From the NCBI GenBank assembly GCA_030680835.1, contig JAUXUD010000066.1, positions 1 through 33,700 of the forward strand: a DNA stretch of 33,700 nucleotides, in the 5' to 3' direction. The notes under the pieces were generated by a model. The model had not been told where the DNA came from, made no database searches, and saw nothing but the letters and a program-made list of their open reading frames with translations. Below are positions 7,152 to 16,994 of this stretch, one piece after another. Made by a program: the position numbers and the translations under genes. Source of the DNA: Bacteroidota bacterium. Lineage in GTDB: Bacteria > Bacteroidota > Bacteroidia > UKL13-3. Every line of letters begins with the position of its first letter. Positions within the stretch are counted from its first letter, which is position 1.

Positions 7152-10100
7152 TTACTCCTTAACAAGTTTCAGCACCATCATTTCTTCTCCCCCGGTAATC
7201 AGTATGAAATAGATACCGTGCTGCAGTGATTCCAGGTTATCGAGTTTAATAAGATTTCTTCCAGCCTGACATAAATGGTTCTGAGATAAAAGCGTTTTTC
7301 CCTGCAAATCCATGATTTCAATAATCACCTGGGTAGCTGAAGTCATGTCGGCTTTTAATATTGCCTGCGATTCAAACGGATTGGGATAAACAATGCTTCC
7401 ATTGCTTAATGCATCATTCGAATAAATACTGATTAGCTTCGAATAACTAAAAAGAGCGTTGGCATCAATCATTTTAAGTCTGTAAAAAAGCCGGGTGGTG
7501 TTGCCTCTGAATGCAAGTTTATCAATGAAATCATAAGACAGTATTTTGTTAGCATTGCCTGCTGCTTTCACCGTGCCTGCAACTTCAAAATTCTCTGCAT
7601 CCATTGACCTTTCTACAATAAATGCTTTGCTGTTTATTTCCGAGGCAGTTAACCAGTTCAGCACAGCATCATGATCAATCTTGCTCCCTTTTAAGTAAAG
7701 CAATTCAACGGGCATGGGAGCTGTATTTTCTGTTCCTGTAAATAATGAAAATGAATTCAGGGTGGGTGAACTCAAAATATTTTTAGAGGTGTCAATTGTA
7801 GACGTTGTTATTAACCCGTTTATCCAACTGTTATTATATTGTTTTTTTGCAATAATCAGGTTCGATTCATTGGCTGTATTGCCCAACCATTTTGTTCTGT
7901 AATATATTTTAATGGTGTAATTGAAAGCACCAATCGAATCCGCAGAAACATCATCATAAAAGTACATATATTTCAGTGCTGTGGTATCTCCAATGTGTTT
8001 AGGCAAAACTCCGGAATAGCGTTTGTACCTGATTGCAGAAGGAGGTGTACTGGCAAGACTCCAGTTTATTTTTGCCACAGTATCATATGCAAAAACAAAT
8101 ACCTGCAATCCGCCATTTGCCGATATTGCCTGTGCAGGTGTGGCTGGTATTGCAATGGCATTGGGTGCGGTGGAAACAGGTGTAAATTCATAAGCGCCAA
8201 GATCAACCGGGCCAGTTCGAATTTCCATACTTCGCGAACTGTCATTTATGTCTTTATGGATCCAGCCTGAGGGTGTTCCTCTTCCATTAATCGCCCAGCC
8301 TGCACTGTCGCTTATTGAAGGGGCCAGATTAGAAGTATCGCTAATAAAAGGAGGCCGGTACGAAACCGAATTCATTTCATATCCTGAAACAGAACGCCAT
8401 ACATTCAGGTTCGCATAAAGCGGACCACTTGCCAACCATTGCCAGTATACCAGGTTGGATCCTGCCGAATAAAGATTGTTGTAATCTGTTTGAACGCCAG
8501 ATGAAAGGGGTGCGCTGGCCCATGTCATTGCAGAACCGGTTCCTGTATTGGATAAAATGTTATTGCGTATTAGCACATTGGTACAATTCTGCTGGTCCAT
8601 GGAAAGCGCCGCGCTCTTAGAGTTTATTGTATTGTGAAAGAACCTGATATTTGAACTTACCGAGCCCAGTGAACAAGTGCCGAACTTCAGCAACATTTCA
8701 TTATTGTAAATATCCATGTAATGGTTATCATAAACAAATGAGGTTCTTACCTGCGCATTTCCCACTGCGATGAACCTGTTGTTAAATATCTTTATCCGGT
8801 TTGTCTGATTGCCTGCATTATTTGAAAACACCATATTTACCACATCAACAATCCCGCCCGTGGTAATGCGATTACCGCTGAATTCAAACGCGGAATCACA
8901 ACGCTGGAAGTTAAACCACACGTTATTATAATTGCCATTACATTTGAATTCATTGTTCCGGATCTTGAAATTAATGGTACTGTTCGTGAGGTATAAGGGA
9001 CTATAAAATGCATTCTGAACCGTATTGCTATCGAATACGCTGTTTCTGATTCTTGTGCCATTAACAACAGGTACCAGCCAGATGCCATAGTAACTCCCCG
9101 TAAACAGGCATTTTCGGATAGCAATGTCCGACATATCTGCATCAGATTTAAGCGTGGCGCTTCCTGCAACTCCCGTAACCGGTGCACTGATTTTACAGTT
9201 GTAAAACGTATCGGCAGCAATAAACCCAGCGGTTAAAACTGCAATTCCATACATCGACTCCTGGCTTATGGTAACATTTCTGAAGCTGATGTTAGAGGCT
9301 TCAAGTCGGAGTGTGATGTTTCCGGTGCTTGTAATTCTTACCGAGTCGCGGTTATTATTCAGTGATCTGAACACAATAGGATTGCTTACTGATGAACCGT
9401 TAACCGGTAACAATCTTAAACTGTCATTGTATACCCCGGCCTTTATGTTAAAATATACAGGCCCTGAAATTCCAACATCATTGAGTGCATTCACTGCATT
9501 TCTGATTGTTGTAAAATCTGATGGAGCTATGCCAACAGTATAAATACCATTCAGGGGCAAACCAATCGATCGGGTAATGGTATCATTCAGCTTATTTGCA
9601 TCGCTTGTTCCGTTTGGATTTTGGCTGTATACTTTTAGAATATGAATACCTGTTGCAGGAAGATTCAGTTGGTTGCTTCCACTAAAAGATAATGTTATGG
9701 TATCGCAGGGATTCAATGTGCCCATCCAACTCATATTTACGGCTGCACCGCTGTTTACTTTATAGGATAGTGTGAATGAACTCACAGCATTCGAACCGGT
9801 ATTCCTTACCCTGGCAACCACATTTTGCAAGCCGGCCGACATTGGATAAACAGGGGTTAGAAGCATTTCAACACTTAGATCATTATTGAGTTGTGGAACT
9901 TCATCTGCTCCAATGGTTGGTAATGCCGACCTTTGCTGTCCATCAACATCATATTGAATAAAAGGAAAGCTCATTCCCTTTCTGCAATTATCAAAGATAT
10001 GAAGGTTTGTATCGTTCAAAAATCCCGGAAGGTCGAATCTTGAATTAGAATTGAATCCTCCCGCTCCTCTGAAATTTGTACTGTTATAATTGCTGTCAAT

Positions 10101-13100
10101 TTTTACAAGAATGTGATCAGAAGTATCAGCCCGGTAAAAAATATTATAATCCATGGTATCAGCCATACTTGCAGAAGCCATATAAAGGGGCAAACCCGGG
10201 GAGCTCGTATTCACTGCAAAAAGGTTATTGCAAACTGTTAGACCCGAATCAGAGAACAGGTACATTCCCCCATAATCCGGTCCGAGTGTAGAATGGGTAT
10301 TGCTGATACTATTATTAACGATATACCAGTATTTACTGTTTGTTATAATTGCCCCCAAGGCATATCCATAACGCTGGCCACCCCCAATCATGTTATTGGT
10401 AAAATGTCCTTTCGAATTGGCCAGATTGATACAGGCATTGAGCACCACGCCCCGGTAACCATAATTATAAACCCGGTTTCCATTAATTACCAATGGGTGT
10501 TCATTTGTATGATTCTTTAAGCCGTATAGATAAATTCCGTCATTGGTTTGATTGGCTGATGAGGGTACCACCTTGTTATATTCAATCCTCAAACCATTTT
10601 GATAGGAATAAAGATAAATACCTGCCGCATGGGAATGCATAATATTGTTGTTCCTGATTTTATTAAGCAATGCGATGCTACCAAAATTTGAACTGTTATC
10701 AGAAACAATGCCCATATAACCGTTATAGATTGTGTTTGAATCAATTTCAAGACTATCGACCCGTGCATAGCCTGTATTGTAACTTATTTCAGACCCGCCA
10801 ATCAGAATGCCCAGGCATGTCATTGCAGGATAAACAGGAACTGTGATATTGCAGCTTTTTACTTTGCATGCGTGCGCACCCTGTGCAATAAAAACGCCGA
10901 TTCCGGAATTGGAATTCGTAGCAACAATTGAGAAATTTCTTATTGTTATATATTTCGCAGACAACTTTATCACAGCGGGTGATGCAGAAGCATTGTAAGA
11001 AATGATTCTGTTTGCTTTATTGATGCCGTCAAATGTAATCGTATTAGTGTGTGATGACCCGGGTATGGGCCCGCTAATATTAACTTGTTCATTGTATGTT
11101 CCCGGTGCAACCAGGAATGTAACCGGGCCGCTTACCCCATAATGTAAGGCATCGGCAGCCAAACTGAAATTCGCATAATTTGCCCCCGTACCGCCTATGG
11201 TATAAATCCCGTTCAGGGGTGCAGTGAGGGTTGTTCTTATTGTATCGTTTAATACATTGGAATCAGCTGACCAATTGGGGCCGGAAGTAAATGCTCTCAG
11301 GTAATTTGAATGAATAAGTGATACCTGCTGGACTCCGGTAAATAGAACCGCTAATGTATCACAGGCATTCATATTTGTGTAGACTGTTTGTGTAACTGCA
11401 GCATTGTTATTTAGCTTATACCCGGCATCGAATGGGTAAACCGAATTGTTGCCAATATTTTTAACAATTATTTCTACATCCTGACTGCCTGTTGTTATGG
11501 GGGCCAGTGGCGTCACAAACTTAATAACGCTTATGTCATTTCCCAATCGTATAACCTGATCAGCACCCACATGAGGTGTAGTGGAATAAGGTTCGCCATC
11601 TGCATCATACGTTGCTGTATACGTGAGATCCACTCCTGTAGAAGCGCATCCATCCTGAAGATGAAGATTACTGTCATTCTGAATAAAAGATGAAAGCAGA
11701 TTAAAGGATGAATCACCACCGGCATTGGCTGCTTTATAGTTACTGGCAAAATAATAGGTGCCCGTGCGGTACAACATTACCGTGCCCGCCTTGTTATAGT
11801 AAATATTATAATTGATTACATTGCCGGAAAGCGTGGTTGCAACATGTAGTGGTATTGCGGTACTGGATGCATGGGTAATAGCGAATATATTATTCTTGAT
11901 AAAGGACGTTCCGGTTGGGCTGTAAAAATACAGTCCTTGCCCTCCTGATGCCTGATTGATATTAATGGTATTGTGATATATTTCATATGCGCCTGTCTGA
12001 CCACTGCCATTATAAATGTTGAATCCATAATTATTTCCCGACCGCATATTCATCACCATATTCGAATGTATTTTTGTCGGATTGATATTTGAAGCTGATA
12101 TGTTTCCTAAAAGATTAGCATATCCGCCGATAAATTTGTTTCCAATAATTCGATGTGAAGCATTCCCTGAAAAATGATTGAAGCAATAATACATATACAA
12201 TGCATTATTCGAGCTCAATGGGTCCATACTAACCGTATTGAACATGAAATCGATCCCATTTTGCACATACGTGATTTGAATACCATTATAGTGCGCATTG
12301 AGAAAACGGTTGCCTCTTATTTTTATATCCCTGTTTCTTGCATTCGACTGTGTGTTTGGGCCCTGCATATAAAAACCAAAATAGCCTCCGACGATAATAT
12401 TTGAATCGATACGCAATGAGTCGGCCCAGGTAACCCCCAGTCCATGACCCGATGCATTGGGATTTACAGTAATCCCATAGCTAAGAAAAGTGCTGTTTGT
12501 ATTGGGAAGACTGATGATACAGTTATTCACAAAACATCCCGTGCCGGCATTTGATGATGTGCTCCCGATAATTCCAACGCCCGAATAAACCGTATTTGAT
12601 CCTGCGGTATTTGTAATACTGAGATTCCGGATTCCCACATATTTGCAAGTACTGAGTGCAAAAACCGCTGTACCCGGAAGTAAACCTGTAATGATTCGGG
12701 AAGAAGCATTCCCATTACCGCCATCAAAAGTTACCGTATTTATGTTTGATGTGCCTGGCACAAAGGGAACTTCAATCATCGTGCTGATGTTATAGGTACC
12801 GGATGATACAAAAAATTCAACCGGACCTGAAACTCCAAATGGTGTTGCGTTGCTTGGACCGGCATCAGGACGGCTGTTGGAACCGGTTAGATAAAAAATG
12901 GCCGATTGAAAATCCCTGAAATTTGTTGTACTGGCAGGAGCTGCCGGATTAATGGTGTATGCTCCATTAAGCTGTATGGCATAACATGGAGATATATGCC
13001 TCATCAAAATGAAGAAAAGAAATGCAAACTTGCCAATGGCAATCCCGCTCTCACTCCCGAAGAGAAGCTTGTTTTTATGGATAAGAATTTTTAATCGCGT

Positions 13101-13115
13101 GTAAATGTGCATCAT
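7152..13115 (-). CDS. Giant secreted beta-helix protein with three repeat modules and T9SS domain
   Basis: A 1987-residue exported protein. The signal peptide has an extended N-region and a core GKFAFLFFILMRHISPCYA (about 28-46). Three modules begin at about residues 49, 632 and 1185, each with LNG-x-YT[IV]G-like strands, an SGPV-x-F...G-x-Y start and then many Asn-rich parallel beta-helix rungs of the pattern I-x-N-N-x-I/F (right-handed beta-helix, pectate-lyase-like fold). Modules 1 and 2 are each followed by a CARDB-like Ig domain (DISVIKFVTPLAP..., DLSVEMLLTPVYP...). The C-terminal about 75 residues (VYPNPFESQAIL ... GKTLL ... LQHGIYFILI ... LKLVKE) form a T9SS type A sorting domain. The likely role is a surface adhesin or polysaccharide-binding protein; no catalytic residues can be named. 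ATG 13112 is an alternative start. Confidence 0.85.
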   Translation of the reverse strand: MMHIYTRLKILIHKNKLLFGSESGIAIGKFAFLFFILMRHISPCYAIQLNGAYTINPAAPASTTNFRDFQSAIFYLTGSNSRPDAGPSNATPFGVSGPVEFFVSSGTYNISTMIEVPFVPGTSNINTVTFDGGNGNASSRIITGLLPGTAVFALSTCKYVGIRNLSITNTAGSNTVYSGVGIIGSTSSNAGTGCFVNNCIISLPNTNSTFLSYGITVNPNASGHGLGVTWADSLRIDSNIIVGGYFGFYMQGPNTQSNARNRDIKIRGNRFLNAHYNGIQITYVQNGIDFMFNTVSMDPLSSNNALYMYYCFNHFSGNASHRIIGNKFIGGYANLLGNISASNINPTKIHSNMVMNMRSGNNYGFNIYNGSGQTGAYEIYHNTININQASGGQGLYFYSPTGTSFIKNNIFAITHASSTAIPLHVATTLSGNVINYNIYYNKAGTVMLYRTGTYYFASNYKAANAGGDSSFNLLSSFIQNDSNLHLQDGCASTGVDLTYTATYDADGEPYSTTPHVGADQVIRLGNDISVIKFVTPLAPITTGSQDVEIIVKNIGNNSVYPFDAGYKLNNNAAVTQTVYTNMNACDTLAVLFTGVQQVSLIHSNYLRAFTSGPNWSADSNVLNDTIRTTLTAPLNGIYTIGGTGANYANFSLAADALHYGVSGPVTFLVAPGTYNEQVNISGPIPGSSHTNTITFDGINKANRIISYNASASPAVIKLSAKYITIRNFSIVATNSNSGIGVFIAQGAHACKVKSCNITVPVYPAMTCLGILIGGSEISYNTGYARVDSLEIDSNTIYNGYMGIVSDNSSNFGSIALLNKIRNNNIMHSHAAGIYLYSYQNGLRIEYNKVVPSSANQTNDGIYLYGLKNHTNEHPLVINGNRVYNYGYRGVVLNACINLANSKGHFTNNMIGGGQRYGYALGAIITNSKYWYIVNNSISNTHSTLGPDYGGMYLFSDSGLTVCNNLFAVNTSSPGLPLYMASASMADTMDYNIFYRADTSDHILVKIDSNYNSTNFRGAGGFNSNSRFDLPGFLNDTNLHIFDNCRKGMSFPFIQYDVDGQQRSALPTIGADEVPQLNNDLSVEMLLTPVYPMSAGLQNVVARVRNTGSNAVSSFTLSYKVNSGAAVNMSWMGTLNPCDTITLSFSGSNQLNLPATGIHILKVYSQNPNGTSDANKLNDTITRSIGLPLNGIYTVGIAPSDFTTIRNAVNALNDVGISGPVYFNIKAGVYNDSLRLLPVNGSSVSNPIVFRSLNNNRDSVRITSTGNITLRLEASNISFRNVTISQESMYGIAVLTAGFIAADTFYNCKISAPVTGVAGSATLKSDADMSDIAIRKCLFTGSYYGIWLVPVVNGTRIRNSVFDSNTVQNAFYSPLYLTNSTINFKIRNNEFKCNGNYNNVWFNFQRCDSAFEFSGNRITTGGIVDVVNMVFSNNAGNQTNRIKIFNNRFIAVGNAQVRTSFVYDNHYMDIYNNEMLLKFGTCSLGSVSSNIRFFHNTINSKSAALSMDQQNCTNVLIRNNILSNTGTGSAMTWASAPLSSGVQTDYNNLYSAGSNLVYWQWLASGPLYANLNVWRSVSGYEMNSVSYRPPFISDTSNLAPSISDSAGWAINGRGTPSGWIHKDINDSSRSMEIRTGPVDLGAYEFTPVSTAPNAIAIPATPAQAISANGGLQVFVFAYDTVAKINWSLASTPPSAIRYKRYSGVLPKHIGDTTALKYMYFYDDVSADSIGAFNYTIKIYYRTKWLGNTANESNLIIAKKQYNNSWINGLITTSTIDTSKNILSSPTLNSFSLFTGTENTAPMPVELLYLKGSKIDHDAVLNWLTASEINSKAFIVERSMDAENFEVAGTVKAAGNANKILSYDFIDKLAFRGNTTRLFYRLKMIDANALFSYSKLISIYSNDALSNGSIVYPNPFESQAILKADMTSATQVIIEIMDLQGKTLLSQNHLCQAGRNLIKLDNLESLQHGIYFILITGGEEMMVLKLVKE

Positions 13116-13135
13116 ATAGTAAACTTTTTGATTAT

Positions 13136-13167
13136 CGAAAATAATAAATATATCAGAAAATTACAAA
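13136..13167 (-). promoter_or_regulatory. Promoter of the giant beta-helix gene
   Basis: On the minus strand, TTTG (complement of 13164-13167), a 20-bp spacer and TATTTTCG (complement of 13136-13143) match the Bacteroidota promoter with one mismatch. The predicted start near 13130 leaves a leader of about 15 nt before the ATG at 13115. Confidence 0.6.
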
Positions 13168-13193
13168 ATGCTGTGCCTTCTTAAAAACCGAAC

Positions 13194-13201
13194 TACCTTT
13201 G
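13194..13201 (+). promoter_or_regulatory. -7 box of the TonB-receptor-like gene
   Basis: TACCTTTG is a perfect TAnnTTTG box. The -33 element is weak (TGTG at 13172-13175, 18-bp spacer). It overlaps the TTG at 13199, which therefore cannot be the start codon, and favours the ATG at 13226. Confidence 0.5.
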
Positions 13202-13225
13202 CACGAAATTGGAACCCACCTTTTT

Positions 13226-15733
13226 ATGTTTAAGAATTTTATGCGCGATTTGAAAATAAACAGTCTTGTTATTTTATCTTTATTCTTTCTTCCCTTATCT
13301 GTGGCGGCTCAACGCCCAGGTGCTGCGTTCAGCGGTCGCCTCTACGGCAAGGTGCTCGATGAAATAAGTCATGAAGCTGTATCATTTGCTTCTGTAAGCC
13401 TCCTGGCTATGCAAAAGGACAGTTTGGTTGCCGCTTGTCTGGTGAAAACGAACGGGGACTTTTCACTCGAGAATCTTCCGGCCGGAACGTTCAGACTGCG
13501 TATTTTTTTTCTGGGTTATAAAACCTTTGAACAAAATGTGAGTGTAACTATGCAACAGCCTGAGAAAGACCAGGGCAATCTTATTTTAAGTCGTGACACA
13601 AAAGTATTAAATGAAGTTGCCGTTTCCGGCAATCGCGATGTTATGCAAATGAGTATTGATCGCAAGGTTTATAATGTATCAAAGGATATCTCCACAAGAG
13701 GAGGTACTGGCCTTGATGCGGTGAAGAATATTCCATCTGTTACAGTAGATGCTGAAGGAAGTGTTTCGCTAAGAAATAATTCCGTTCAGGTATATGTGGA
13801 TGGAAGACCTACGAGCATAACCCTGCAGCAAATACCTGCCGACCAGATTGAACAGGTGGAAGTGATTACCAATCCCTCGGTAAAGTTTGATGCCGGTATT
13901 ACCGGAGGCATTTTGAATGTGGTGATGAAAAAAAACACCAAGCCCGGTTATAATGGAATGGTTATGGCAGGCATAGGTTCAAACAAGCGGTATAATACCA
14001 TGCTGAACCTGAATGTAAGAACCGGTAAATTCAATTTTTTTGGGATGTATAATTACAATACAGGCCAAAACAAAAATGATGGTTTTACCAATCGTACATC
14101 TCTTAGTCTGCCTGCACCGGATTCGGTAACGGGTGCGGTTAATAAATATTATACCCAAACCAATATCAACACCATGCTAAATACCTTCCAGTTTGGTCGC
14201 CTTGGTTTTGATTATCAGATGAACAACAGAAATAGTTTTACCCTAACTACGAATATTACCCACGGTGAATTTGGCTCCGACGATTATCAAACTTTTTCCT
14301 ATTCCGATACAAACAAAGCACCTGTAAGTTCAGGTAACCGGCTGAATACGCAAAACACTTATTTTACAAGTTATTCGGGTCAGCTGCAATACAAACATAC
14401 TTTTCCCAAACAGGATAAGGAACTCACATCAGATCTCACCCTCAATACAAGCAACGCAGCCACTGAGTATCTTTTCGACACACACCTTTTTGATAAGAAT
14501 AATACTGAGTATTCCCAGTCACCTGTGAAACAAAAAAGCAATGGAGCTGCATCGGGTTGGAACTATACCTGGCAAACAGATTTTGTTAATCCTTTAAAGA
14601 ACGGGGCTAAATTTGAAACGGGTATACGCAGCTATTACAGCTTCAGCATCAATTCACAGGAGACTTATAACCGTGATTCTGCAGGCACATACATATCCTT
14701 TTCAGACCTGAGCAATAACTACCAGATCAGGAGTCTCATTAATGCAGCTTATGTTAATTATATCGGTAAGGCCCGGGGCTTCGGATATCAGGCAGGACTT
14801 CGATTTGAACAAACCTGGTACAAAGGTGAAATCAGCAATAAGAACATCTCATTCGAATATAATTATCCGGGTTCTAATCTGAAGCAGATTATGTACAGCC
14901 TCTTCCCGGCCATGTATATTTCACGTAAATTAAAGGCGAACCAGGAGCTGCAGTTCAATGTTTCAAGAAAGATTAACAGACCCAATTATTTTCAATTGAT
15001 GCCTTATGTGATGTTTGCTGATAATGCCAATATCAGAATAGGAAATCCCAAACTCGAACCTGAATTTGTGAACCTCAGTGAAATCAATTACAGTCTGACT
15101 TATAAAAAATATAACTTTTTCCATTCGCTTTATTTCAGGCATAAGGAGAACCCCATCACCACAATTGCTTATCCCATGAACGGCAATCCCAATATACTCG
15201 TAAACACATTCAGCAATGGCAGCAATAGTTTAAATTTTGGGCTTGATAATACCATCAGGGGTAATTTTTACCGCTTTATAGATATCAGCCTGAACGCTAA
15301 TATTTTTCGTTCGGAAATAAATTATACTTCGGCCGGAAGCAGATTTTCCAACAAAGGGTATAGCTGGACGGGCAAAACCATGTTAAGTATGCGCATGCCT
15401 GCTGCATTCAGTTTACAGGTTAATGGCAATTACCAGGCACCACAAATTATTCCGCAGGGCAAAACAAGACCTACCTGGTATCTGGATATTACGCTGTCGA
15501 AAGTTCTTAAACAGAAATTCACCTTCACCCTTCTGTTTAGTGATGTATTTAACAGCAAGCGAATGGGCACGGATTATATCACACCGGATTATACCCAGGA
15601 ATTATCGCGGAGACGTGAAACACGTTATGTACGCTTAAGTATCAGCTATATTTTCGGCAAGGCAACATTCAAAAAACCCAAAGCAAAGAGCAGTAATGAT
15701 TCGATTGGTAATCAGGACGGGCTTGATTTTTAA
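13226..15733 (+). CDS. TonB-dependent-receptor-like outer membrane beta-barrel protein
   Basis: About 835 residues. After a signal peptide ending near SVAAQ (residue 29) there is a carboxypeptidase-regulatory-like domain (GRLYGKVLDE ... NGDFSLENLPAGTFRLRIFFLGY, about 38-107), a plug domain (VLNEVAVSG ... NIPSVTVDAEGSVSLRNNSVQVYVDG ... GGILNVVMKK, about 127-235) and a long outer-membrane barrel rich in alternating aromatic strands. This order fits the Bacteroidota outer membrane beta-barrel family rather than SusC; no SusD partner is adjacent. The usual role is TonB-driven uptake of an unknown substrate, but the barrel alone does not reveal it. The C-terminus (KKPKAKSSNDSIGNQDG) is a hydrophilic tail. 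The start at 13226 is set by the promoter box ending at 13201; ATG 13241 is also possible. Confidence 0.85.
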   Translation: MFKNFMRDLKINSLVILSLFFLPLSVAAQRPGAAFSGRLYGKVLDEISHEAVSFASVSLLAMQKDSLVAACLVKTNGDFSLENLPAGTFRLRIFFLGYKTFEQNVSVTMQQPEKDQGNLILSRDTKVLNEVAVSGNRDVMQMSIDRKVYNVSKDISTRGGTGLDAVKNIPSVTVDAEGSVSLRNNSVQVYVDGRPTSITLQQIPADQIEQVEVITNPSVKFDAGITGGILNVVMKKNTKPGYNGMVMAGIGSNKRYNTMLNLNVRTGKFNFFGMYNYNTGQNKNDGFTNRTSLSLPAPDSVTGAVNKYYTQTNINTMLNTFQFGRLGFDYQMNNRNSFTLTTNITHGEFGSDDYQTFSYSDTNKAPVSSGNRLNTQNTYFTSYSGQLQYKHTFPKQDKELTSDLTLNTSNAATEYLFDTHLFDKNNTEYSQSPVKQKSNGAASGWNYTWQTDFVNPLKNGAKFETGIRSYYSFSINSQETYNRDSAGTYISFSDLSNNYQIRSLINAAYVNYIGKARGFGYQAGLRFEQTWYKGEISNKNISFEYNYPGSNLKQIMYSLFPAMYISRKLKANQELQFNVSRKINRPNYFQLMPYVMFADNANIRIGNPKLEPEFVNLSEINYSLTYKKYNFFHSLYFRHKENPITTIAYPMNGNPNILVNTFSNGSNSLNFGLDNTIRGNFYRFIDISLNANIFRSEINYTSAGSRFSNKGYSWTGKTMLSMRMPAAFSLQVNGNYQAPQIIPQGKTRPTWYLDITLSKVLKQKFTFTLLFSDVFNSKRMGTDYITPDYTQELSRRRETRYVRLSISYIFGKATFKKPKAKSSNDSIGNQDGLDF

Positions 15734-15926
15734 AAAATAAAGGCCACCCGTATTGCTACTTGTGACCCTTATTATGAAGAAGTCTTAATATTTATTTTTT
15801 AAGAGATTGCTTCTTTACCACTTACTCAAGTTTTACATTAATTATCATTGGTTCAGGTTAACTATTCATGATGTTGTTATGTATTGCTTTTTCAGTTCGT
15901 TTCTTTGTTGTCCGCTTTTCGCAGAA

Positions 15927-16388
15927 TTAGTTTTCAGCAAAAGTGCGGATATATAGTACTACACTCCATCTTTCAATATCAGACAATTCATCTTTAAATG
16001 AAGGCATGGGTTTTCTTCCTTCTGTTGCTTTCCAGAACAATTCCCCGTCTGATGCCTGCTGATATTTATGAGAGGAAAAATCACCGATGGGAACATCAAT
16101 TTTAGAGGCTTTAACACCATCGCCTCTTCCTTTTTTACCATGGCATGATTTGCATTGAGTGAGCCATATTTCTTTACCGGTTGCCAAAATACCTTCCTGG
16201 GGTTTTATTGGATTGGATAAAGCAGTAACTTTCTCCGGACATACCCATGGCTTGCTGGTATTTTTAGCATTTGCCTTAGTAGCGGCATTGCCATTAACGG
16301 GTTCCTGAAGACTTGCTCCATAAAGGAGAAAACCACCGACAGTAACTGCTGTCAGAAGTGTGAGTACATTTTTAATTGACTTTTTCAT
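15927..16388 (-). CDS. Mono-haem cytochrome c, last gene of the FeS-NrfD operon
   Basis: A 153-residue c-type cytochrome held at the periplasmic side by an N-terminal hydrophobic segment (about residues 8-26) that may be an uncleaved anchor or a signal peptide. The haem-binding motif is C79-K-S-C82-H83, followed by GKKGRGDG, and Met128 in KPMPSF is the probable sixth ligand. An extra cysteine lies at residue 50 (PWVCPEK). It follows the Ig-like membrane protein by 24 bp and shares its strand, so it is probably the electron acceptor from, or a subunit of, the complex encoded upstream. The domain size is normal for class I cytochromes c. Confidence 0.88.
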   Translation of the reverse strand: MKKSIKNVLTLLTAVTVGGFLLYGASLQEPVNGNAATKANAKNTSKPWVCPEKVTALSNPIKPQEGILATGKEIWLTQCKSCHGKKGRGDGVKASKIDVPIGDFSSHKYQQASDGELFWKATEGRKPMPSFKDELSDIERWSVVLYIRTFAEN

Positions 16389-16412
16389 AACTTTAAATTT
16401 AAATGGTACGTA

Positions 16413-16994
16413 TTATTTATTTGACTGTAGGTCTATTTTTTTATAAGATTGATCTTGCATTCCAATTTTCCGGATTTTATAAAATACCTGATACACGATA
16501 TATGCCATAACGCCCCAAATTGCGATAATGATTAAATTGGAAATTAGCATAAGGGTGAGGGCTACATTGGATCTTGGTGCCCATAGCGCATTTTTTTTAG
16601 CCACGTCCTCCGGACTTATTTTAATGCCCCAGGGCGAATTTGCTTCAGCAGCAATCGATTCATCATCTTCAAGTCTTACCACTACAACAACATTTCCTTT
16701 GTCGTCGGCAGGAACTGATAATGGATAATTTACAGTGGCAACTCCCTTTTCATCTGTGCTTACAGATGTTCCAATCGGCAGCATTCCGAAAAACCGTTTT
16801 ACAAAAAATGCTACGCTTACATCTTTGGCAGGTTCTGTTTCGCTGTTCATCACAACAGCTTTACAAACTTTAACCGTATCCTGTATTATAAAACTAAGTT
16901 TTATGGAAGGATATTGTGCACATGTAAAAAGTGGTAACAGCAATGCGGAGCTTAAGAGAATCTCCGGTATCATATATTTTAAATACTTGTTCAT
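16413..16994 (-). CDS. Exported Ig-like protein with C-terminal membrane anchor
   Basis: A 193-residue protein I do not recognise as a named family. An N-terminal signal peptide (about 1-26, ending FTCAQ) is followed by a beta-sandwich-like region of about 110 residues. There, KDVSVAFFVKRFFGMLPIG, TDEKGVATVNYPL and GNVVVVVRLEDDESI look like Ig-type strands. One transmembrane helix (about 143-170, LTLMLISNLIIIAIWGVMAYIV) and a short basic cytoplasmic tail end the protein. Its ATG overlaps the stop of the NrfD gene by 4 bp (ATGA), so the two are translationally coupled and the product is probably a dedicated subunit of the same membrane complex. No metal or haem motif is present. Confidence 0.75.
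   Translation of the reverse strand: MNKYLKYMIPEILLSSALLLPLFTCAQYPSIKLSFIIQDTVKVCKAVVMNSETEPAKDVSVAFFVKRFFGMLPIGTSVSTDEKGVATVNYPLSVPADDKGNVVVVVRLEDDESIAAEANSPWGIKISPEDVAKKNALWAPRSNVALTLMLISNLIIIAIWGVMAYIVYQVFYKIRKIGMQDQSYKKIDLQSNK

Noticed and set aside
13144-13163. A separate small gene between the divergent 7152 and 13226 genes
   Set aside because: Only 110 bp with promoter elements for both neighbours; no ORF with a plausible start.
13199-13225. TTG start at 13199 for the TonB-receptor-like gene
   Set aside because: It overlaps the TAnnTTTG promoter box at 13194-13201, so the message would begin after it. ATG 13226 is preferred.
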